Part shown: positions 52,618-60,309 of the stretch, piece after piece
Layout of the letters: every line of letters begins with the position of its first letter
Position numbering within the stretch: position 1 is the first letter of the stretch
NCBI RefSeq assembly: GCF_002993335.1
Contig: NZ_PVNS01000004.1
Location: forward strand, 124,001-188,000
From: Alkalicoccus urumqiensis
GTDB lineage: Bacteria; Bacillota; Bacilli; Bacillales; Salisediminibacteriaceae
Direction: 5' to 3'
DNA length: 64,000 nucleotides
Notes under the pieces: generated by a model
Told to the model about the DNA's origin: nothing
Databases searched by the model: none
Seen by the model: only the letters and a program-made list of their open reading frames with translations
Position numbers and translations under genes: made by a program

Positions 52618-53439
52618 ATGCCGGAAGGACCGGAAATCAGATGGGCCGCAGATCAGGTGGAAAAAGCACTTCAGCACCGGACTATGCTGGATGTCAGCTT
52701 CGGACTGGACCGTCTCCAGGGTTATGAATCCATCCTGCAGGGGGCTCAGGTGACGAACGTAGATACGAAAGGGAAAGCCATGCTCACCCGCTTTGATCAT
52801 GGCTGGGTCATCTATTCCCACAACCAGCTTTACGGGAAATGGATGATCCGCAATGCATACAATTATCCGAAAACAAACCGCCAGCTGCGTCTGGCTCTGC
52901 ATAATGAGAAAAAATCGGCTCTTTTGTACAGCGCATCCGATATTTCTGTTATGCAGGAAGAGGAGCTTTCCGATCATCCATTTCTCCAGAAGGCAGGACC
53001 TGATTTACTCAGTGATCCCGTCACGGCGGAGCTTTTGTATGAACGAATACAGTCCGCTTCCTTTTACCGGCGGAAATGGAGCTCGCTGCTGCTCGATCAG
53101 TCCTTTGTATGCGGGACAGGCAATTACCTCCGCAGCGAAATCATGTTCACATCAGGGCTTTCCCCGGAATGGCGGCCTGCCGACACACCGGATGAAAAAC
53201 TTTTTAAAGCAGCGGAAGAAATGATCCGCCTCACTGAACAGGCGTATCAAAGCGGCGGCATTACCAATAATCTGCAGCTCGCAGAAGAACTGAAGCGTCA
53301 GGGACAGACACGACAGCAGTACCGGCACTATGTGTTTGCGCGCGCCTCTCTTTCATGCCGGGAATGCGGCTCGCCGATTGAAAAAATACAGGCAGCATCA
53401 CGCCGCCTGTATTACTGTCCCTATTGTCAGTCTTCCTGA
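52618..53439 (+). CDS. nei: Fpg/Nei-family DNA glycosylase (endonuclease VIII-like)
   Basis: 273 residues. MPEGPEIRWAADQ gives the catalytic Pro2 and Glu3; the H2TH region contains LLLDQSFVCGTGNYLRSEIM; the zinc finger is CRECGSPI...YYCPYC. Removes oxidised bases and cuts the abasic site. Nei rather than MutM is suggested by PEGPEI(R) and the finger spacing. ATG at 52618 puts Pro at position 2, which the chemistry requires. The 3' end overlaps the convergent stress gene by 13 nt. Confidence 0.9.
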   Translation: MPEGPEIRWAADQVEKALQHRTMLDVSFGLDRLQGYESILQGAQVTNVDTKGKAMLTRFDHGWVIYSHNQLYGKWMIRNAYNYPKTNRQLRLALHNEKKSALLYSASDISVMQEEELSDHPFLQKAGPDLLSDPVTAELLYERIQSASFYRRKWSSLLLDQSFVCGTGNYLRSEIMFTSGLSPEWRPADTPDEKLFKAAEEMIRLTEQAYQSGGITNNLQLAEELKRQGQTRQQYRHYVFARASLSCRECGSPIEKIQAASRRLYYCPYCQSS

Positions 53440-54086
53440 ATGATCCGCGTGAGGCGGTCGTGGTGCTGTTCAGCCACTTCACCCTGAATGACATGAAGCA
53501 CAACGGGTTCTTCCCCGACTTTTCCTTTAAATGTACCGGTACGGAAGTCCGTATGCAGGTTTTGATAAAACGTCCCTTCCCATGTCGAAAAAGGCTTATC
53601 AGAAAGAGCTACTTTATACGTATTTCCATCTTTGTATAAATACCCCGGCACACCTTTGTCATGCTGCGCCTCTGTTTCTGCAGAGGTGCGTTTCACTTTA
53701 TAGATCGTCACGTCCACGTCATCGAGCTCGTGGAACAATTCATTGACGAGCGAGCCATGGATCATTAAATCCCAGCGGCTTTTAACTGTCTGACCGATAA
53801 TAAGATGCTCTATTTCATTACGCCGCGCCGTTTCTCCGATCATTTCCGAAATCCGGCATCCCTTTTTACGCGGCTGAAAAATCATGACGGCACCTGCATC
53901 ATCGGCCGCTGCCTGTATATGATCCCGCTGCTGGACACTCTCCAGATTGTCACCTTCATCCGGTTCATACACATGCAGCACATAGCATTCTCCTTGAAAA
54001 GCCTTCTTTTCCTGCATGCCGCGTGCGATCAGCGGTGCAGCGTTATGATGATTGGATACGCAGACAAGCACGTTCTCATTTTTCAC
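53427..54086 (-). CDS. Universal-stress-protein-like (KdpD USP-domain type) protein
   Basis: 219 residues. N-terminal 130 residues form a USP/KdpD-like fold (VLVCVSNHHNAAPLIARGMQ, HLIIGQTVKSRWDLMIHGSL); the C-terminal 85 residues (YKDGNTYKVALSDKPFSTWEG) are not recognised. GTG at 54086 is chosen because AAGGGGG lies 8 nt upstream; the open frame continues to 54143. A stand-alone regulator rather than part of a sensor kinase. Confidence 0.75.
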   Translation of the reverse strand: MKNENVLVCVSNHHNAAPLIARGMQEKKAFQGECYVLHVYEPDEGDNLESVQQRDHIQAAADDAGAVMIFQPRKKGCRISEMIGETARRNEIEHLIIGQTVKSRWDLMIHGSLVNELFHELDDVDVTIYKVKRTSAETEAQHDKGVPGYLYKDGNTYKVALSDKPFSTWEGTFYQNLHTDFRTGTFKGKVGEEPVVLHVIQGEVAEQHHDRLTRIIQED

Positions 54087-54162
54087 TGATTCTTCCCCCT
54101 TGATTCCTCCATAATGAAAAACGTCTTCCTCTGAACCTGACAAAGTTCAGCGTCGTTGACTG

Positions 54163-54207
54163 TAAAAAAGCTCCGGCAGACGGACTGCCTGCACGGAGCT
54201 TCTTTTT
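54163..54207 (-). terminator. Terminator after the DUF2188 gene
   Basis: AAGCTCCG / CGGAGCTT stem with an inner GGCAG / CTGCC hairpin, T-run on both strands. Confidence 0.8.
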
Positions 54208-54406
54208 ATTTATAATCTCTTGTGTCTTCCAGTTCCTGCTTGTTGTTATAAATCAGCAGGCGGCTCGGGCTTTTTTCTTTTGCCATCTGCTCTGCATGCT
54301 CGATTGCTTCATCTTTTTGATCGAAAGAGGTTTCCGGTGCTACGTCTTCCACCTTCACCATCCATGAGCTTGCATCTTTGTTTGGTCGTACGGAATATTC
54401 GCGCAT
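54206..54406 (-). CDS. DUF2188 domain protein
   Basis: 66 residues, MREYSVRPNKDASSWMVKVE followed by FDQKDEAIEHAEQMAKEKSPSRLLIY, the DUF2188 pattern (short beta strands, a helix, then a strand). Upstream on the minus strand GTTTGA-N14-GGTAAT resembles a sigma-B promoter, in line with stress expression of such proteins. Molecular function unknown. Confidence 0.8.
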   Translation of the reverse strand: MREYSVRPNKDASSWMVKVEDVAPETSFDQKDEAIEHAEQMAKEKSPSRLLIYNNKQELEDTRDYK

Positions 54407-54532
54407 GCTTTCATCTCCTTTTGTTGGGTATAGTTTCTCTATTACCTGAATGAAATTCTCTCAAACAGCTTTTTTTAAGGAACAGGCATTGTTCTGTTTT
54501 CTAGGAATAATTCCCTCATCTATATACGTTCC

Positions 54533-54558
54533 GTTTAATTCTGCATGAAATTGGCAAT
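54533..54558 (+). promoter_or_regulatory. Sigma-B-like promoter of the SDR gene
   Basis: Perfect -35 GTTTAA, 14-bp spacer, GGCAAT (4 of 6 to GGGTAT). Its B. subtilis relatives are general-stress genes, which makes this plausible but not certain. Confidence 0.4.
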
Positions 54559-54599
54559 ACCTTCATTATATCAACGAAATAGAAGGAGGCAGATCGAAC

Positions 54600-55481
54600 A
54601 TGCGCTATGAAGAAGTAAAAAAACTGCAGACAGAAGGACAGCCTCAGCAGAAACAGCGCCAGCAGCCGGGACTCGAAGATCAGGAAATGGATCCAATGCC
54701 GGTTTTTGATGATCCGGATTACCACGGCAGCGGAAAATTGAAAGGCCGGACGGTACTTATTACCGGCGGTGACAGCGGCATAGGACGCGCCGTAGCCATC
54801 GCCTGTGCGAAGGAAGAAGCCAATGTTGCCTTCACGTATAAAAACGAGCATGAAGATGCGGAAACGACGAAAAAACTAGTGGAAGATAAAGGAGCCTCCT
54901 GCCTCATCATGGATGGGGACATCGGTGATGAAGCCCACTGCCGTAATGCCGTCAAACAAACGGTGGATACGTTCGGCGGCCTTCACTCCCTGATCAACAA
55001 CGCTGCAGAACAGCATTTTGCCGAAGACCTCCGGGATATTTCCACGGAACAGCTGGAGCAGACGTTTCAGACGAATGTTTTCGGCACATTCCATATGACA
55101 AAAGCAGCACTTGATTATCTGGAGCCGGGAAGCACCATCGTTAACTCGGTGTCGATCGTTGCGTACAAAGGCATGCCGGTACTCATGGATTATGCAGCAA
55201 CAAAAGGAGCCCTCGTTGCCTTGACTCGCTCTCTGTCAGAGAATCTCGTTTCCAAAGGCATTCGTGTCAACGGTGTAGCTCCGGGACCGATCTGGACACC
55301 GCTCATTCCCGCTTCTTTTCCACAGGATACCGTTGAGGAGTTCGGTACAACGAGTCCGATGGGGCGCCCCGGACAGCCGGCAGAACTGGCACCAAGTTAC
55401 ATCTACCTTGCCTCTGATGACTCTTCCTACGTGTCGGGTCAGGTCATCCATGTAAACGGCGGTACCGTCGTCAACGGCTGA
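54600..55481 (+). CDS. SDR-family oxidoreductase (general stress YdaD/YhxC-like)
   Basis: 293 residues. About 45 polar residues precede the Rossmann motif TGGDSGIGRAVAIA; NNAAEQ, catalytic Ser in VNSVSIVAYKG, YAATK (Tyr/Lys) and PGPIWTPLIPASF complete the classical short-chain dehydrogenase. NADP preference is suggested by the loop TYKNEHEDAE. AGAAGGAGG lies 9 nt before the ATG. Substrate unknown. Confidence 0.88.
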   Translation: MRYEEVKKLQTEGQPQQKQRQQPGLEDQEMDPMPVFDDPDYHGSGKLKGRTVLITGGDSGIGRAVAIACAKEEANVAFTYKNEHEDAETTKKLVEDKGASCLIMDGDIGDEAHCRNAVKQTVDTFGGLHSLINNAAEQHFAEDLRDISTEQLEQTFQTNVFGTFHMTKAALDYLEPGSTIVNSVSIVAYKGMPVLMDYAATKGALVALTRSLSENLVSKGIRVNGVAPGPIWTPLIPASFPQDTVEEFGTTSPMGRPGQPAELAPSYIYLASDDSSYVSGQVIHVNGGTVVNG

Positions 55482-55504
55482 TCCTGCATTTTAGACTTTC
55501 GTAA

Positions 55505-55536
55505 AGCTGCGGCAGGGGAACGTACCAGCCGCAGCT
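55505..55536 (+). terminator. Hairpin after the SDR gene
   Basis: AGCTGCGGC / GCCGCAGCT, weak T content after it; the stronger terminator lies 25 nt further on. Confidence 0.5.
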
Positions 55537-55561
55537 ATTCCAGAAGAAATCCGGCAGTCGT

Positions 55562-55599
55562 AAAAAGAAGCCCGCTGAACTGCAGCGGACTTCTTTTTA
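55562..55599. terminator. Bidirectional terminator, SDR / HesB-like genes
   Basis: AAAAAGAAG-CCCGCTG / CAGCGGA-CTTCTTTTT. Confidence 0.85.
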
Positions 55600-55602
55600 G
55601 GA

Positions 55603-55911
55603 TCAGGAATCTTTCTCAGGATCCTCATAATCATAGTCAATTTCTTCTTTGTCTTCATTATACCTTATCGTCAGGTCATGGCCGTCAAAGTACCACATGT
55701 CGGTTTCCTCGACGAAAAAAGTAATGCCTGATGTCTCTGTTTTTACACCCGGATTATCCGGCGTTTCAAACGGTGTGAACGCGAGCGAAAAGCCACTCTG
55801 TATCGGGCTGGAACCGCCGTATTTAGCGTAAAACTTTATCGTATCTCCTTCGTCCAGTTCCACTTGATCTTTAAACCAGGATGCTGCTTCTTCGGTAATG
55901 GTCAGTTTCAC
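55603..55911 (-). CDS. yneR: HesB-like protein (YneR)
   Basis: 102 residues, MKLTITEEAASWFKDQVELD at the N-terminus, FYAKYGG and SGITFFVEETDMWYF. Resembles B. subtilis YneR, a HesB/IscA-fold protein without the cysteines of the iron-sulfur carriers; indeed no Cys is present. Role unknown. Confidence 0.85.
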   Translation of the reverse strand: MKLTITEEAASWFKDQVELDEGDTIKFYAKYGGSSPIQSGFSLAFTPFETPDNPGVKTETSGITFFVEETDMWYFDGHDLTIRYNEDKEEIDYDYEDPEKDS

Positions 55912-55938
55912 GACGGGCCTCCCTCTATGCTTTCTTCA

Positions 55939-56178
55939 TTATTTATTCTGGAAGAATTCTTCTGCTTTCGTCAAATACTGCTCTTCGCCGGGCGGCATCT
56001 CATGCTCGTCAACGATGGCATCCACCGGACAGACAACGACACACGCGCCGCAGTCTATGCAGATATCCGGGTCAATGTAATACTGATCTTTTCCTTCTTC
56101 TATGCAGTCAACCGGACAGACATCGACGCACTCTCCTGCTTTTTCACCCTCACATGGGCTGGTGATTACAAACGCCAT
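55939..56178 (-). CDS. Ferredoxin, 4Fe-4S (7Fe-type pattern)
   Basis: 79 residues beginning MAFVITSPCEGEKAGECVDV. Cysteine motifs C-x7-C-x3-CP and CIDCGACVVVCPVDAI give the pattern of bacterial 7Fe/8Fe ferredoxins. ATG at 56178 has AAAGGAGG 8 nt upstream; the ATG at 56187 overlaps that site. Electron carrier; partner not in the window. Confidence 0.92.
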   Translation of the reverse strand: MAFVITSPCEGEKAGECVDVCPVDCIEEGKDQYYIDPDICIDCGACVVVCPVDAIVDEHEMPPGEEQYLTKAEEFFQNK

Positions 56179-56311
56179 GGTGTGCATCCTCCTTTATGAT
56201 CTGGTACCTGATCTATTCCCTTTCTTCATCAGTATTAAAACATTGACTTCCACTTCGAATACGGTGGAAAATAAAAGAAATCTGCCGTACGTATAAAGGA
56301 GGCATATAATA

Positions 56312-56623
56312 ATGAAACAGATCACACTGGAGGAACTCGACACGGAAATCCAGGAACAAGCACGTGTACTGCTCTATGTCAGCAGCCACGGCTGTTCCGT
56401 ATGTCACTCGCTCCGGCCGAAAGTGGAAGACTTGAGTGAAGTGTATCCTGAAACTTCATTTCGCGAACTCTCTGCAGATACCTATCCAGAGCTTGCTGCA
56501 CGGCTTGAAATACTCACCGTACCGGTCGTACTCTTCTTTTATCATGGAAGGGAAAAATGGCGTGGAGCCCGTTTCATTCGGATGGATGAGCTCGAGCATG
56601 TTCTTGATCAGTGGAAAGAGTAG
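56312..56623 (+). CDS. Thioredoxin-like protein
   Basis: 103 residues with a CSVC redox site in YVSSHGCSVCHSLRPKVE and cis-proline in ILTVPVVLFFYHG, so a thioredoxin fold. The CxxC differs from the usual CGPC, suggesting a specialised reductant. AAAGGAGG lies 9 nt before the ATG. Confidence 0.88.
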   Translation: MKQITLEELDTEIQEQARVLLYVSSHGCSVCHSLRPKVEDLSEVYPETSFRELSADTYPELAARLEILTVPVVLFFYHGREKWRGARFIRMDELEHVLDQWKE

Positions 56624-56748
56624 AAATTTCTTCCGTGATCCGGCAACAATTCTGTTACAGGAATAGATATAACGGCTTTTTTTCGCTATACTGTAAGGAC
56701 AAGTGTGCATGTGTGCCGGGCCTGTAACAGGCATCATGCCAAAGGAGG

Positions 56749-57588
56749 ATGTCCACCGTGCAGACGGAGAAGCAACAGCAGAAAGAAGCCATGAAAATGC
56801 TGAAGGATACGAGCAGGACGTTTTATATACCGATTACGATGCTGAACCCGGAGTTAAAAAAGACGGTCGCTTCAGCCTATTTGTGCATGCGCGCCATCGA
56901 TGAAATTGAAGACAGCCCGGTCCTCGCATCCGAGACGAAAGCTCTGCTTTTAAAAGAAACCGAAAAGCTGCTGGAATCCCCGGGCCCGTTCGCGCAGAAA
57001 GAATACGACGCGCTGCTTGCTCCTGTAGCAAAAGACCTGCCGGAAGTAGCGCTGCGTCTCGGTGACTGGCTTGATACCTGTCCGGCCGGCTACACAGACA
57101 AAGTAAAAGCGTTCACTGCAGAAATGGCCGGAGGCATGAGTAAATGGGCGTCAAAAAACTGGAACGTAGAAACCGTTGAAGATCTCGACGACTATACGTA
57201 TTACGTAGCCGGTCTCGTCGGCGTGATGCTTTCAGACATCTGGGAATGGCACAACGGAACAAAAACAGACCGCGATCTCGCTGTCGGCTACGGCCGGGGG
57301 CTGCAGATGGTCAACATTCTCCGCAACGTGGAAGAAGACCGTGAGCGCGGCGTTTCCTTTCTTCCAGATTCCATGTCAACGGACGAAGCCTTTGACTATG
57401 CGCAGAAGAACCTGGATGACGGTCTCGAGTATATGAAGGATATCGATACGAAATCTATTCTTTTGTTCTGCCGGATTCCACTGGCCCTTGCCCGGAAGAC
57501 GTTAAATGCACTCCGCGACGGACGGGAGAAAATGTCCCGCGCAGAAGTAGAAGATACCGTCGCCCAGATCACCAGTGATTCAAAATAG
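56749..57588 (+). CDS. Squalene/phytoene synthase family protein
   Basis: 279 residues, trans-isoprenyl diphosphate synthase fold. First motif AYLCMRAIDEIED near residue 42 matches the DxxxD metal site. The second site reads NILRNVEEDRERG, with Asn where Asp is usual in the first position. Stand-alone gene: no desaturase, cyclase or hpn genes near. Could be a head-to-head synthase or, as for B. subtilis YisP, a diphosphate phosphatase. AAAGGAGG is upstream of the ATG at 56749. Confidence 0.85.
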   Translation: MSTVQTEKQQQKEAMKMLKDTSRTFYIPITMLNPELKKTVASAYLCMRAIDEIEDSPVLASETKALLLKETEKLLESPGPFAQKEYDALLAPVAKDLPEVALRLGDWLDTCPAGYTDKVKAFTAEMAGGMSKWASKNWNVETVEDLDDYTYYVAGLVGVMLSDIWEWHNGTKTDRDLAVGYGRGLQMVNILRNVEEDRERGVSFLPDSMSTDEAFDYAQKNLDDGLEYMKDIDTKSILLFCRIPLALARKTLNALRDGREKMSRAEVEDTVAQITSDSK

Positions 57589-57602
57589 CTGTGTAAACGT
57601 AA

Positions 57603-57637
57603 CAGGCGGAAGCATCCGGATGCTTCCGCCTGTTTTT
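57603..57637. terminator. Terminator, squalene-synthase-like / RluA-like genes
   Basis: CAGGCGGAAGCATCC / GGATGCTTCCGCCTG, then TTTTT on the plus strand. Confidence 0.92.
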
Positions 57638-57640
57638 GTA

Positions 57641-58330
57641 TTACCGGTGCAGCATCCCGGCGTCATAAAAAATATTCCACGGATCTTCATCAGGCGGCCG
57701 TGACGTAATGGACACCCATTCTTTTTTCACTGGGTGTGTAAAGCCCATTTCCGTCGACCACAAAGCAATCTGCTCCCCCGGTTTATTCACCCGGCTGCCG
57801 TACTTCTGATCACCGTAAAGCGGTACACCGAGCTCTGCCATCTGCACGCGGATCTGATGGGATCTCCCGGTTTCCAGCTGAATCTGCACGAGACTCAGTC
57901 CGCCGCTGGTTCCTGCAAGACGGTAATCGAGTACAGCTTTTTTTGCTTCCTCATGCGATTTATCCACGGCGTAGACCTGGTTTTTCTGACGATCCTTGTA
58001 AAGATAATCCGTTTTCCGTCCCTGCGGCGGCTCCGGCACACCGCGCACGACCGCAGTATAATGTTTCTCCAGGTCCTGTCTGCGGATAAGGTCAGACATA
58101 CGGGAAGCCGCTTTCGACGTTTTCGCAAAAACGATCACACCTCCTACCGGCCGGTCCAGCCGGTGGATCAATCCCAAGTACACATTCCCCGGCTTCTGGT
58201 ACCGCTCCTTAATGTCTTCCTTTACCATCGTAAATAAATCTTTATCTCCGGAGGCGTCTTCCTGCACCGGAATATTTACCGGTTTTTCCACAGCAATTAA
58301 ATGATTGTCTTCATATAGAATTTTCATCGG
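57641..58330 (-). CDS. RNA pseudouridine synthase, RluA family
   Basis: 229 residues. Begins MKILYEDNHLIAVEKPVNIP; catalytic Asp in GLIHRLDRPVGGVIVFAK; also LETGRSHQIRVQMAELG and GDQKYG. No S4 domain, so a YlyB/YjbO-like short form; the target RNA cannot be told. Start at 58330, overlapping the MOSC gene by 7 nt; the longer frame to 58366 lies within it. Confidence 0.9.
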   Translation of the reverse strand, partial: PMKILYEDNHLIAVEKPVNIPVQEDASGDKDLFTMVKEDIKERYQKPGNVYLGLIHRLDRPVGGVIVFAKTSKAASRMSDLIRRQDLEKHYTAVVRGVPEPPQGRKTDYLYKDRQKNQVYAVDKSHEEAKKAVLDYRLAGTSGGLSLVQIQLETGRSHQIRVQMAELGVPLYGDQKYGSRVNKPGEQIALWSTEMGFTHPVKKEWVSITSRPPDEDPWNIFYDAGMLHR

Positions 58331-58965
58331 CGCTTCTCCAGTTTCGCTTCCAGCGGTGCCCGCCATACGGCTGCGAGCGCCTTCTCCGAAAGCACATGCG
58401 CGATGAGTGCCGCTTCTGCATCCGGATCATGCTTTGCACGGTTTACCTCTGCAACAGTCACTCCCTGCTCTCCGGATTGAACGAATGTGACGGCATCACC
58501 GGCTTCCACCGCACCTTCTTCAAGCACTTTCGCATAAAATCCGGAATATCCGGTGTCCATCACCTGCTTCACGAGCGAAGGCGCTTCATATCTGGACGCC
58601 AGTTTATGGCACGGCATCCGCGGCTGTGTAATCTCGATCAGCGCTTCCCCGACCCGGTACTGCGCACCGATATTGACCTCCTCTTCCAGCATGCCTTCCA
58701 TCGTAAAATTTTCCCCGAACGGCGCTTCCGGAAGCTTGCGGTGAAGTACTTCTTCCCAGTACGGCACATGCTCCACCGGGTAGAGACAGACAGCTTTGTC
58801 CCGGCCTCCGTGATTGACATCGTCTGCCTGCTTATCCCCTTCCAGCTGATGTTTTCTTAAATACACCTTCCCATTCACACGGTATTTTTCCATGGCGGTA
58901 TAAAGCGGTCTGCCGTCCCACACCACTTCCTGAGGCTTTCCCACCTGTACATAACGCAGTTTCAT
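58324..58965 (-). CDS. MOSC-domain protein (YiiM-like)
   Basis: 213 residues. MOSC core: KHQLEGDKQADDVNHGGRDK, PGxNFT-like APFGENFTMEGM, IGAQYRVGEALIEITQPRMPCHKLA with the conserved Cys. YiiM relatives reduce hydroxylated nucleobase analogues with a molybdenum cofactor; whether this one binds molybdenum is untested. C-terminal three-alpha-helix extension EVNRAKHDPDAEAALIAHVL. Confidence 0.87.
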   Translation of the reverse strand: MKLRYVQVGKPQEVVWDGRPLYTAMEKYRVNGKVYLRKHQLEGDKQADDVNHGGRDKAVCLYPVEHVPYWEEVLHRKLPEAPFGENFTMEGMLEEEVNIGAQYRVGEALIEITQPRMPCHKLASRYEAPSLVKQVMDTGYSGFYAKVLEEGAVEAGDAVTFVQSGEQGVTVAEVNRAKHDPDAEAALIAHVLSEKALAAVWRAPLEAKLEKRR

Positions 58966-59126
58966 CGGCTTCCTCCCTGTCCTGTTTCTTCTATTATATA
59001 TGCTCCGCTTTAGTTTAACATACCACGGGAAAAACGACGCTTCCAGGCAGCCTTTCTATCCGAGATATCACAGGAAACGCTCATGCAGCATACACTTCTA
59101 CCGCACGTCATTCTCCAAAAACAACG

Positions 59127-59161
59127 AAAACCCTCTGCCGGGGGAGTCCGGACAGAGGGTT
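59127..59161 (-). terminator. Terminator of the first NlpC/P60 gene
   Basis: AACCCTCTG / CAGAGGGTT with TTTTCG following on the minus strand. Confidence 0.75.
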
Positions 59162-59170
59162 CATATATGT

Positions 59171-60031
59171 TTACCGGGTGATGACGACTTCATTGTTGAC
59201 GCTGTCCCAGTCCACTTTCGCACCGAGTGATTCGCTGACGAAGCGGAGTGGTACCATCGTGTTTCCATTGATAAGTTCTGCTGCCTGATCCAGACGGACC
59301 GGCTTACCGGAAGCTTTTGCATCCGCACTTCCGATCATCAGTTCCACTGTCTGATCACCGAGAACGCCGGTTACCTGTTTCGTAGCGCCATCCCATGTTA
59401 CGGTAGCACCTAGCTGCTCAAAGATGGAGCGCATCGGTACGAGCGTGCGTCCTGCCGGCGTCTTCAGAGATGTCTGGCTGCTCTGAAGTGCTGCTCCGTT
59501 AATTGAAACGTCAATTGGTTTCAGTCCGGAGGAAGCTGCCTGTGGTGCTTTTGATTCTGAAGCAACAGAAGCGACTTCGCTGCGCTGTTCTTCAATGATG
59601 CGGCGGGCACCAATGTAGCGCGGCTTCCAGTAGACATTGTCAAGACTCGCGATGGATACACCTTTTGAAGACGAAGAGTGAATCATCTTGTTGTTGCCTA
59701 TGTAAATACCGTTATGTGTCGGGCCGCCTCGTGTATCAAAGAAAACGAGATCGCCGCGGCGGAGGTCTGACTTAGCAACCGGTGTTCCTACCTGATACTG
59801 CTGTGCCGCAGACCGCGGAAGGTCGATTCCCGCCTGCTTATATGCATAGCCCGTGAATCCAGAGCAGTCAAATCCAGCTGGGGTTGTGCCGCCCCAGCGG
59901 TACGGTGTTCCCATGTGCCGCTCACCGGCAGCGATGATTTCGTCCGCAGTCGAAGAGGCTCCTGCAGATGGTGCAAATGCTCCTAAAAACGTCATTACCA
60001 CAATTAATAGAATCCCAATACTTCGTTTCAT
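59171..60031 (-). CDS. Secreted NlpC/P60 peptidoglycan hydrolase with copper-amine-oxidase-N-like domain (paralogue 1)
   Basis: 286 residues. Signal peptide in the first 25 (MKRSIGILLIVVMTFLGAFA). NlpC/P60 domain about 30-140: catalytic Cys in AGFDCSGFTGYAY, His in GPTHNGIYIGNNKMIHSSS. C-terminal region 180-286 is a pair of PF07833-like repeats (GRTLVPMRSIFEQLGATVTW, GNTMVPLRFVSESLGAKVDW), usually wall-binding. Cleaves peptide stems of peptidoglycan outside the cell. Close paralogue at 61173; the two share an upstream dyad. Confidence 0.9.
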   Translation of the reverse strand: MKRSIGILLIVVMTFLGAFAPSAGASSTADEIIAAGERHMGTPYRWGGTTPAGFDCSGFTGYAYKQAGIDLPRSAAQQYQVGTPVAKSDLRRGDLVFFDTRGGPTHNGIYIGNNKMIHSSSSKGVSIASLDNVYWKPRYIGARRIIEEQRSEVASVASESKAPQAASSGLKPIDVSINGAALQSSQTSLKTPAGRTLVPMRSIFEQLGATVTWDGATKQVTGVLGDQTVELMIGSADAKASGKPVRLDQAAELINGNTMVPLRFVSESLGAKVDWDSVNNEVVITR

Positions 60032-60130
60032 CCCAATGACTCCCCCAGCAAATTAAAGTTTTTTAACGTTCTCTACAATTTCTCACAGGAATCAGTGTAC
60101 CATGAGAAACTGCCAGAAAGATTACAGTTA

Positions 60131-60169
60131 TGTAACAATACGATGTTAAAACCTTAACATTCGGTTACA
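60131..60169. promoter_or_regulatory. Four-arm dyad upstream of NlpC/P60 paralogue 1
   Basis: TGTAAC-N7-TGTTAA-N4-TTAACA-N4-GTTACA, 100-138 bp upstream of the start codon. The same layout precedes paralogue 2. Half-sites resemble WalR/PhoP boxes (TGTWAH / TTWACA), but the spacing is N4 rather than N5. Confidence 0.5.
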
Positions 60170-60309
60170 GGACGTTTTATTTAGTAACAATCGGGAATAA
60201 AACTTCGTCTGCATTTAATCACACAACATTTGACTTATATAATGCAGGGTCTTTTGTTGCAGGATGGTTTCGATGCATTCCTTGAACAGAACCTGCAGTC
60301 TTATGTAAA

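Noticed and set aside
60131-60169. Canonical WalR or PhoP box
   Set aside because: Half-sites match, but direct-repeat spacing is 4 nt, not 5, in both copies, so I list it only as a dyad of unknown regulator.
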